64,000 nucleotides of DNA from Lepas anatifera (lineage: Eukaryota; Arthropoda; Thecostraca; Lepadidae), in NCBI GenBank assembly GCA_034440635.1, contig JAOTON010001669.1, forward strand, positions 1,493,501 to 1,557,500. Reading direction: 5' to 3'. The translations under genes were made by a program, and so were the position numbers. The notes below the pieces were generated by a model. The model searched no databases and was not told the origin of the DNA. It saw nothing but the letters and a program-made list of their open reading frames with translations. Positions 55,961 through 64,000 of the stretch are shown piece after piece; within the stretch, counting starts at the first letter, position 1, and each line of letters opens with the position of its first letter.

Positions 55961-58229
55961 GGTAAGAGCATGACTCCACACTAAATCTCGTGCCCTCTGT
56001 GAAAGACCGACTTAGGGTGCTGCTTAGTTCAGCTGAAGGACCGTAGACCAGCTCGGGGACCCGGACTTTTCCTGACACAGAGCCCTTGCGCCGCCCCTGG
56101 CCTCTAGCACTCCTATTCAAAGAAGATGCAAAGGGACAGATAGTCAAATCTTGACTAAGCCGATCATAAAAATGCTGCGAATAGAACTATCATTACTTAT
56201 GGGTCGGGAAAATATTTTGTGAGGGCAAAAGTGGTAGGATCCGAGCTGACCCCTCCCCTCCCCGCTCAGTTTCTCTCAATTTCTAAATCAGGGGGTCCTG
56301 ATCCCTAACCCCGGGATATCCACCCATGCGCGCAATCATGCAGAAAAGGGTGGCTTAAAGGGGTTGAGTGCGATACATGTTGCATTGGGGCATCCTAGGG
56401 CTGAAAGGGAGGGGGGAATCGTCAAAACAGGGCGCCCAACCACAAAATTGAGGGCGGCCGGAGGCAAATGAAAATGGTCCATGTTGAGGTGGGGCACCAC
56501 GAGGCTGTAAAATAGCAGACACTTCTCTCCGCGATCACCGCTGCTTCTCCCGTGCTGCCTGCCGCTGACGCCCTTCGCTCCGCCCGCTACTCGCCTCGCG
56601 CGGTTCTACCAGCGCGCCGTCGCGTTTCGGCCCGCTCTGTGGGGCTGGATGGATGGGACCGTGCATCATTCTGGGCTGTCATCACTCATCCCTGTACGTT
56701 TTAAGACTTCATACGTGTACCTATTCATGTTATCCTAAGTTTGTGTATAGGCATGTTGCCCGTGAATGTGAGAACATGTATGGGTACATAAAGGCGGCCT
56801 AATCGGGCACTATGGCCCAATATGCCAATAGTGGAGAAGGGGCGAACAATCATGCTGAAGAGGGCGACCAGAAGTAGACGAGGGTGGTCCATGTTGCAGT
56901 TGGGCGCCTCAGGGCTGAAAGGCGGTGGCTAATCATAAAATATAGGTACCCAATCGCAAAGAAGAGGGCGGTCAGTAATCGATGAGGACGGTCCATGTTC
57001 ACGTGGCGCGCCCAATAGTATGCCAGGGGAAGCTGGTTCGAAATTAAGGGTGGTTAACAGTGAACAAAGTCAACTTAAAATGGTATTTTCTTTGCGTTTT
57101 GGTCTAGCATTGGTGTTTTGTACCCAAAGTGTCGCCAACTGCAGGCGCCTTCGGCGCCCGAAATCGGCTGTGTCCGTCCTTGGGTCCTAAGGGGGACGAC
57201 AGCCCCTTGCCCCCTGGATCTGTCGCTGTAGTGACCACAGGATACCTAAAAAATAATATAGGGTCGGTTGTGAATGCAGTGTCTGGAGATAATGGTAGGG
57301 GCTTGGTCGCGACGCATACGGGCTCGGGAAGGATAAGTGACGATTGCTTTACAGAGGGCCCGCAACTACGAGGCATGGGGGCCCGGGGACGGCCACAGAG
57401 ACACTCTGCCAGAGCTGGGCTCATTATTACGGTATTCCGCAAGGGGACCCAGTTGGGCAAGTACGCCCGTGATGTGGTAGGGGATCCGACCCCATCTTCA
57501 GGGGACCCGGTTTGCTAGGGACACTTGATTATGATAAGTGACCCTCTATGACTTTAGGGGCGTGGGACTATGTAAAGGGATCAGCTTATGACTATATGGT
57601 GCTTGGTAGGCATCGCAGGCATAGGAGCGTCCAGAATATTGAGGGTGAGGGCAACATGTGTTTTCAAGTATTTTTTCCACTTAACACGATGGGGCTAATG
57701 CTAAACATATTGCTTATTTGGGGGAAGGGGTGTCATGGCCCCCTGGCCCCTGTTCCTACGCCTATGATAGGTATCATGGAAAAAAATGTTATTGCACGAG
57801 GGAACAGGGTTATGCTATTATCGGGGAGCCTGTTTGTGACCACCGCAAGCCACGACTCTGGATTGGTGGGATATTTCCAAACGTTGGCGGGGCTTGCTTG
57901 GATTCCACCAAAGATGTGGAAAGCTGCACCCATTGACAATGACGCAGCCCACCTTTTCTCTGTACACATGATTTTTGGCGCAATTGCTCATTGCTCGGGG
58001 ATTTGCATGGGACTATCATTACGGGGCTAGCGTCGCTGTAGTGGCAGAAGTGGAAGCTGCTAACTGAACTTGGCAAAGTTGCTTTGTTTATTTCCCGCAA
58101 CAAAAGTCTCGTTGCCCTAGCAATTATAATATCCCAATCGTCAGCTGGCGCGACAGTGAACGTGCGCGTTTTGCAGAATAAGGGAATTTTTGCACGGAAA
58201 GCGTTTACTTTACCCTCGTTCTGTTAGAA
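55961..58229. other. Long stretch without a recognisable gene; contains a local repeat
   Basis: At 56430-57010 a unit with GAGGGCGGCC.GAGGCAAATGA and GGTCCATGTTGAGGTGGG recurs several times. The overlapping frames at 57104-58103 on both strands are not recognised as any family and lack coding signals. Confidence 0.45.
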
Positions 58230-58260
58230 TTTATCCTGACTTCAGGAGTGTCAGGATAAA
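58230..58260. repeat. Hairpin TTTATCCTGAC / GTCAGGATAAA
   Basis: An 11-bp perfect stem (58230-58240 with 58250-58260) and a 9-base loop; same core as the hairpins at 37631 and 37772. Confidence 0.85.
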
Positions 58261-58551
58261 AATGTCACCATAAAAATGTCACCATAAATTCAACGTCGTA
58301 GAATCGTGTCAGGCTAAGCGGAAATATTCATTATGTGTGTTTTAAAGCTATTGAAAAAAAACATGTCATGCTGCTGTCCCACCGCAATGATATTGTTTTG
58401 TACCAACAATTTCCAAAGAATGATACCGCCAACGGATTGTAGGTAATACAAAACCATGGGGGAAACGCATCTGTAGGTTGAATCCTGGCCGAGTGAGTAA
58501 TAGCTGGTAGGGAGATCAAAACTACGGAACCTAGTCTGTATAGACCTAACT

Positions 58552-59552
58552 CAGTGGCGCAACTAGGATTTGGCTTTAGGGGCTGAGCTCCAGATTGGCC
58601 TCTCTGTAGCCTGATGGCCCCGTCCCCATCCCAAACTTTTTTGGTATTACCTTTTTGCATAAAGGCTTGTTCCAATTTGCACAGTGAACTTCACTCAAAA
58701 TTTTCCTTTTACGGATTAGAGAAGGTTCGCTTCCTGTTTATCTTTAAAAAAGTGAGATCAGTCTCGCAGGGTCCTGAAACATCGGCTTTGGGCCCCCGAG
58801 CATCTATATCGCAAGCCCCCGAACCTCGCTCTACAGGCCCCCGAACCTCGCTCTCCAGGCCCCCGTGAGCAACGCTCGGGACCGATGCTCGGAGCTCCCG
58901 AGACTGATTCCTGAGGTCTTCCAAGACAAAGCTCGGGGCTCAGAGAGTGATGCTCGGGTGCTCCCGAGACGGATGTTCGGGGTCCAAGAGACCGATACTC
59001 AGGACCACTGAGCCGAGAGCGATGTTGGGGGCCCCGAGGATGATGTTCGGGGCCCTTAGAAATTATGTATCTGTCAATCCCAGGAACATCCCCTCTCAAC
59101 GAGCATTACATCCTCAACACAGATACATCCCCCGAGCATCACTCTAGGGACCCCTATGTTTGGTCTCGAGCAACAGTCTCAGTCCTCTCCCCTAGAGGGA
59201 TACTCGGGGGCTCTCAAGACCGATGTTCGGTGGCTCCCGGGAGTGATGCTCGAAACCGATGTTTGGAGCTCCCGAGACTGATTCTCGAGGGCTTCTGAGA
59301 CTAAGATCAGGGACTCCCGAGAGTGATGCCTGGAGGTCCCGAAAATGTTCGGGGCCCAAGAGACCAATGCTTGGGAGTCCCCGAGAACAATTCTCAGGGG
59401 GCCACGAGACCGATGTCCAGGGACCCCCCCAAGGAGTTCACAATGCCTTTGCCTCATCTTTTGGTAGGAGGTGACCAAATCAGCATCGGGGGTGGCCAGC
59501 ACATCATTGGGGTGCCGAGGCACCCCCGCAGAGATAGAAATCCACATCCCTG
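58552..59552 (-). mobile_element. Probable hAT-like element with a CGATGCTCGGGG minisatellite
   Basis: Left edge CAGTGGCGCAACTAGGATTT; right edge, read in reverse, CAGGGATGTGGATTTCTATC and TCTGCGGGGGTGCCTCGGCA, which matches the terminus at 22908. The 8-base flanks do not agree. The interior (58770-59440) is a minisatellite with core CCCGAGA.CGATGCTCGGGG. The frames inside are by-products of the repeat. Confidence 0.55.
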
Positions 59553-59923
59553 CTTACATGCATGCACGCGCTACTTAATTCAATACGTCGTGTCGTTTCC
59601 ATAGAGTAAATTCTGTATTCTTCACATGCGAGCTCAAAAAGGAGTTGGAAGGACAAACGTGTATAAAACAATTCCAGTTTATTTAGCTCTCTTCAAACTT
59701 GAAATGTTTCAGATGCTCCAACTTGTGTCTGCCACAGGCGTCACACTTTATGGTCTCAGCAGTTCCTCATAACGCAGTGAAAAACATGAGACTAAGAAAA
59801 TACCAAGGAACGAAGTGCACATGACAGCAACCGCCGGAAACAAGGGACAGCAAAGAAACTGTTAATTTCAACTGATTTGGCGGAATTTTAGCGTAAAAAG
59901 TGACAAGTAACAGGTATAATATC

Positions 59924-60556
59924 TCACTGCGCCTTTTTCAGCTTGTCTGCGGGACCGTCTCTGTAGCAGAAAGCAGCCAACACTACCAGAATGTTCAAAC
60001 CGAAGCCCACAGTGAAATTAGTCAGAAGAGTGGGGTCGCCCGTTTCGGCCAGCGTGGTAATGATCCTGGTGGCATTCGTCAGCGCTGCCAAGAACCAGGT
60101 CGTCACGCTGATGGACCTGGCGTCTTTCGATTGCAGGATCTGTTTCAGTTGAACCACTTTGGAGCTCCAGCCCATCGGCAGAGCGAGCGAGATGAGAAGA
60201 GAGGCCACGGCCGGAGGGGCTTTGCCGAGTGCCACTGACGTCATCACTCCTCCAGCAGCTGCCAATGACGAGAGCCACGCCACGGAGAGTCGGCCGGTCA
60301 TGTGCAGCATCAGCAGCAGCAGCAGCACATCCTGCGGCACCAGCAGCATATACTCGGCGTAGCTGTCCAACGGGTGGCCACTGGAGACGTTGTAGGCCAG
60401 GTTGATGCTGAACCCAGTGAGCTGCAGAAGAAGGCTCTGAAGACTCAGACCTTCAACCGACCACGTCCGCAGCACGGACACGATTTGAGGAATCTTATAG
60501 ATTAAAGACACAATAATCGTGATCCAGGAGCACGCTACCACAAGCAATGAAGCCAT
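59924..60556 (-). CDS. SLC66A3: PQ-loop repeat membrane protein, SLC66A3-like, copy 2
   Basis: A 210-residue uninterrupted frame equal to 33196-33828 at 199 of 210 residues. The changes are T8A, A31T, E45Q, Y61H, T147R, M151V, C161N, C180N, N184G, T195A and S209A. The PQ motif (23-24), the GLSLQSLLL block and RIITTL are kept, and no stop or frameshift is present. Loss of two Cys residues to Asn is the most notable difference. As for copy 1, the likely product is a seven-helix PQ-loop protein of internal membranes with unknown substrate. The frame at 60018-60278 is a shadow. Confidence 0.9.
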   Translation of the reverse strand: MASLLVVACSWITIIVSLIYKIPQIVSVLRTWSVEGLSLQSLLLQLTGFSINLAYNVSSGHPLDSYAEYMLLVPQDVLLLLLMLHMTGRLSVAWLSSLAAAGGVMTSVALGKAPPAVASLLISLALPMGWSSKVVQLKQILQSKDARSISVTTWFLAALTNATRIITTLAETGDPTLLTNFTVGFGLNILVVLAAFCYRDGPADKLKKAQ

Positions 60557-60575
60557 GCCGACGTGTTTCGAGCCG

Positions 60576-60825
60576 TGACGTCAAAAACCAGTGGTGACGT
60601 CACTGCACTATGTTTCAGCACGGATCGCGGCGCGGCGCGGAACACGACTCAGGACGAGTGCAACCACAACGGCAGCAATATCACAGCGCAGCAGTGGGTG
60701 TAAAGACCACCGGGCACGCCAAACACACTTCTCACGCGACCCCCACAGCTGTCCGACAGCTGGTGAGCGCCCAGCACCCAGAATTCGATAATGGCGACCC
60801 GCCGCGTGACCTGAGCGTGACGTCA
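60576..60825 (-). promoter_or_regulatory. Upstream region of PQ-loop copy 2 with three TGACGTCA sites
   Basis: TGACGTCA at 60576-60583, 60595-60602 and 60818-60825, in the same places relative to the start codon as in copy 1. The flanking bases have diverged (GACGTCAGAAACC against GACGTCAAAAACC) while the sites are intact. Confidence 0.6.
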
Positions 60826-61143
60826 CAGCCGCTGTATCCACCAGGTATCGTGAGGTCACCTGTTTGAGCTGGTCGCCGGGAGCGACCAGGGCCGACTATG
60901 TTGCTGACTCCTGCGATTCCAGTGGCGAGCAGACACGGACACTTGCACAACATTTTCGTGGGTGAGCTATACTGGTTATCCCTCCGTCGTTGGGCCGGCC
61001 GTAAGCGGCTGGCTTTGGCAGGGGGAGGGATGGGATTTCGCTTGAGACGGTCCCATGGTCGGTAGTAGAGCTTTTGATAAGGTCTCGCTCTGCAACAGCA
61101 GAGAAGAAAAGACTTTGAATCCCGAATCAGCTGCTTTCTCAGC

Positions 61144-62305
61144 CAGGGCCGCAGCCAGGATTTCACTCAGGGGGAGGGGCGGCCAATAAGGGCCCCTGCG
61201 ATTTCGCCAAAAGTGCCTAAAAAATGTAGACGAGTAAAAAAATGTTCAGCGCATTTTGCGTCAATTAATATCAAAAAGGACACTTAAAACCAGGGTGCCC
61301 GTAAGATATCGCCATGATAAGTCATTTTTGTGGCTACCCCATTGCTTCAGAGCCAATCGTGCTCGAAAAGCGAAAAAGGCCGTAAGTATTTCTTCCTCTT
61401 CGGGAGAAACTTCTTTCAAAGATAGATAGTTTTCAGGGTGCTGCACTGAGGAGTATAATTGTGCGTAGGAAAGTTGGTCATTAATCTATTTCCTCAAATC
61501 CGGGGTTCATAATAAAATAAAAGCACGAAGCATAAGCGTCGGAAAATGGGGGCCAGGGGGGCCTGCCCTCCCCCCCACTTTTTTGCCAAGAATTTTCTGA
61601 TCTCAGTCAAAATGGGAGACAACCGGATATTCTTTTAGCCAGCCGCTGCGGAAGGCAATGAGGAGCCCAAATTCGAACAGTTTTTGGTCCTGACTTGGAA
61701 AAGTTGTTGTCAGCATCAGGTTGAAGCCCCAGCCCCCACTTCCTGTCGGTGGCGATGCTTATGGTACGAATATTTATCTGCAATTTAGTGCAATCTAAAA
61801 TTCACGTCACAGCTCACACCATAATCAAGCAGTCCCCTCCAAGGTTTTCTACTACAATTATACTACTGGGCGTACAAATTGATCGCCGTCATTGACTCTG
61901 TATGTAAAATTGACAACTTTTTGGTGGGCTCTCAGCGCTAAATAAAAAGGGGCTCCCTCACAAAATGGTATCAGAGGAACACTCACTCTGTCCCATTTCC
62001 ATTTCTGGTGTCGGATAAGCGGAGCCCATAGATTTTTTTAGGAATTGGGCAAAACTGAAGCCATGTTTGCCGGTCTCCGACGAGGCTTGGCTTCGAACCC
62101 AGGTCCAGAGCCAAAGTTTTCGCCGAGCACGATCTGCAAATTCGCCGCGATCATCGCAGGCCCTCGTTTTTAATCTGAAAGGGAAGAGTTAGACAGGTAA
62201 GGATAGGACGAGTGTGGATGCAAGGACAAGTAGGGATAATAGTATAGATTATATGCCTGCAAACGTCCTACTAAGCTCTGCATGTAACCGAAAGCAGCAT
62301 GTTTT
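61144..62305. other. No gene recognised
   Basis: Begins with a hAT-like end (CAGGGCCGCAGCCAGG) without a confirmed partner. Contains a C-run/G-run patch near 61550-61580. Confidence 0.4.
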
Positions 62306-62309
62306 TGCC

Positions 62310-62440
62310 GCCCTGGTAGCTCCGTTGGTAGAGCGATGAGCTCCGGCCCGCTGCTCAGAAGCATGCAGTGGCAGTGCCTGCATGTATGTATGTACATACA
62401 TACATTGTTCAGGCTCGGGATCAGTTCCCTGAGACGAACC
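62310..62440 (+). mobile_element. Possible tRNA-derived SINE-like sequence
   Basis: TGGTAGCTCCGTTGGTAGAGC at 62317 resembles a tRNA A box region and GGGATCAGTTCCC near 62417 a weak B box. Between them is the palindrome at 62382-62405. No target duplication was found. Confidence 0.35.
62382..62405. repeat. Perfect 24-bp ATGTATGTATGT palindrome
   Basis: 62382-62393 and 62394-62405 are exact reverse complements with no spacer; related in sequence to 9488-9514. Confidence 0.9.
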
Positions 62441-62834
62441 AGCGCTCAATATTTTTTACGACGTAGGTCGGTTGGCAACTGACTTGTGAGGAGCGGGGCA
62501 GCCGTCCCTGTGCCTTGTGAGACTTTAAACTTTGGCCTCTAAATTAACCCTTCATTGTGAGACTTCTCGCTCGGGTGGTGGGGTCGGGTTCTCCGTGACA
62601 AATCCCTTGATGACTTCAGTGATACTCAGACTCTAACAGCCTTACTAGGAGCAGCTTGGAAAAATTGATAATTAAAGAATAATAATAATAAAATGTTCTT
62701 GTTATCGTAAAGCGGCCGCGTTTCCGTAATTATATCAAATACGCGGATCCAGGAGGACGGAAAGTGGCGCATGTGCCCCCCCCATCGAACCTCGGCACCC
62801 CCTCAAATAGTCACGGCACCCTCCTGAAATGTCG

Positions 62835-63026
62835 CTTGTGGGCGCGGTCGTGGAGTGGTTAGCGCAGCCGGCTTCCACGCAGCCGACCCGGGTTCAGGGC
62901 CCGGCGGCTTCCCTGAACAAAGAGCGAGCTGGCTCCCAAGAAACCCTTCCAACAAAGAATAGTTGGCGACACCATATGACCCTGTTAGTTGTTGCGTCGG
63001 TAAGCTCCAAAAATTATGAGTTACTA
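62835..63026 (+). mobile_element. tRNA-derived SINE with 8-bp duplication
   Basis: AAATGTCG flanks both sides (62827-62834 and 63027-63034). Head GGGCGCGGTCGTGGAGTGGT with B box CCCGGGTTCAGGGCCCGG, tail with AACCCTTCCAACAAAG, GTTGGCGACACCATATGACC and GTTGCGTCGGTAAGCTCC. Same family as 36183 and 50745. Confidence 0.88.
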
Positions 63027-63034
63027 AAATGTCG

Positions 63035-63567
63035 TTTCTATGAATTTCTAGCTACCCGAGCCGTAGAAGCGGATTTGTTCGCAGATGATTTTGGTATCTA
63101 TCGCTGTCATATGATAGAGTATGCGGCGACATTGCAATTTTGAACGCCTCTGTAGAAGCTCAATGTGGATTGTGCGGAACTGTATTGCTTCCATTCGAAA
63201 TATTCATAGTATTTTACCCCGAATATTTAATGCTCACATTTATGTTTTTACCTGATCTATTTTATACGAACCCGTGGCGTATTGCCCCTTACTTTACTGA
63301 GTTTCTCTATTTTAGAATGTTGCACCGTACTGTTTTTTCCAAATTGTCAGGAGTGTATCTTATTTCGCCATTTGGATACTTCTTAAGCTGTTATCATGTA
63401 AATATTTTAGAAGCTTTAACAGTGACTTCACCTGTCATTGGTACACTACCGTTGGTGATGAATATGAATAAATGAATGAATAAATACATAGGAATATGCA
63501 TTATCTCTCCACCACTGAAAACTCGGCCACCGTAACGACATCTGTCGTTCAATTTTTGCAACAGTGC
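63035..63567. other. No gene recognised
   Basis: A 111-codon plus frame (63140-63475) is rich in hydrophobic and aromatic residues, which AT-rich DNA yields by chance; no family signature. Confidence 0.35.
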
Positions 63568-64000
63568 TTAAAGGGAATGTGGTACCTTGGTTGAATCCCA
63601 GAATTTATTGTAATTAGGGGTATTTTTAGTAGAAAATCATAGAAATTTCCTCAATTTTTCTAAAAAATATACAATAAGCTCAATATTTTGAAACGTAAAA
63701 TGCTCCTCCACGGTAAGAAATAATCACCTGACTCTGCATGACGTCATAATGTGGCAGCACTACCACAATATTTAATGGACTTCAATAGGCTGACTACTTA
63801 CCGTGACGTCAGCATGACGTCACGCCAATAGCTGATAACTGTGGCTGTCTCCTTGGGTACATTTTGAGTACATTTAAGGTAGGTTTTTAGCTTTTCTCCA
63901 CGGAAATTTTGAGATCCAAGACAAATGCTATGTCGACTACCGGGTTTTCCGGCATGCTTTACAACTAGGCTATCTCAGTAAAAGTCACGTTATAAAGGTG
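63568..64000 (+). mobile_element. Fold-back TTAA element, cut by the window edge
   Basis: Starts TTAAAGGGAATGTGGTACCT and follows the inner arm of 27821-28598 (TTGAATCC, TAATTAGGGGT, AATAAGCTCAAT), then reaches the outer right block GCATGCTTTACAACTAGGCT..ATCTCAGTAAAA and CACGTTATAAAGGTG. The last bases CCACATTCCCTTTAA would lie outside the window. Confidence 0.75.

Larger units (their letters stand above)
59565..61140. repeat. Segmental duplication, copy 2
   Basis: Corresponds to 32185-34575. It begins just after the hAT-like element end at 59552 and ends where a CAGGGCCGCAGCCAGG end, possibly another hAT terminus, begins at about 61144. Confidence 0.9.

Noticed and set aside
57104..58103. 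Several overlapping frames of 70-160 codons on both strands
   Set aside because: No recognisable domain, frames compete on both strands, and the flanking DNA is repeat-derived.

Overview
This window is nuclear DNA of an animal, most likely a repeat-rich invertebrate; the species cannot be named from the sequence. The reasons are a membrane-protein gene whose closest recognisable family is metazoan SLC66A3, a broken ubiquitin protease of the USP37 type, tRNA-derived SINEs with target-site duplications, a Penelope-like retroelement with a GIY-YIG nuclease, pieces of non-LTR retrotransposons, and many DNA transposons without any transposase. There is no bacterial operon structure, and almost all short open frames are chance.

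Genes: only two open reading frames look intact. They are the minus-strand 210-codon frames at 33196-33828 and 59924-60556, which encode two PQ-loop proteins differing at 11 residues. They lie in a segmental duplication (about 32185-34575 and 59565-61140) that also carries the 3' region with AATAAA and an upstream region with three TGACGTCA sites.

Decayed genes and retroelements: 45840-48925 (minus) is a USP37-like pseudogene with the catalytic Cys box kept, the catalytic His changed to Tyr, stops and frameshifts. It is split by a 5'-truncated jockey/I-type retrotransposon (about 46073-47875). A second non-LTR fragment (49075-49540) lies just upstream. A Penelope-like element (20938-22906) is split by a DNA transposon.

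DNA transposons: the dominant family (called family A here) is bounded by TTAA and begins CACGCG or CCCGCGCC. It has subterminal hairpins and is packed with TGACCT/AGGTCA motifs. Good copies are 9632-14456, 10943-11970, 14668-15881, 19105-20009, 21082-22073, 26906-27752, 35320-37333, 35510-36550 and 43615-44815. A related TTAA group with ends like ACACTGGAG (family D) is at 1-358, 40680-41587 and 55044-55960. Family B (10441-13817 and 39419-42214) has termini GGGKCATTCCAC and 4-bp target duplications. hAT-type elements with CAG ends and 8-bp duplications are at 1689-1970, 3410-3795 and 28687-30978, and perhaps one very large one spans 22908-31253. A fold-back TTAA element is at 27821-28598 and again at the right edge. 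Insertions are nested up to three levels deep, so relative ages can be read off.

Minisatellites: a GAGCTGATCTGG..CCCC repeat occurs in three places (1295-2190, 28970-30060, and reversed at 51985-55040). A CTGATCACTGCCGCCCC repeat fills 23000-26800, a 50-bp repeat is at 4051-4398, about 160-bp repeats are at 12280-12790, and a GATGGTTCTCAGTG repeat is at 16870-17280. Long stretches at 4400-6520, 6690-9630, 15882-16870, 44960-45840, 50954-51980, 55961-58200 and 61150-62300 show no gene that I can defend.
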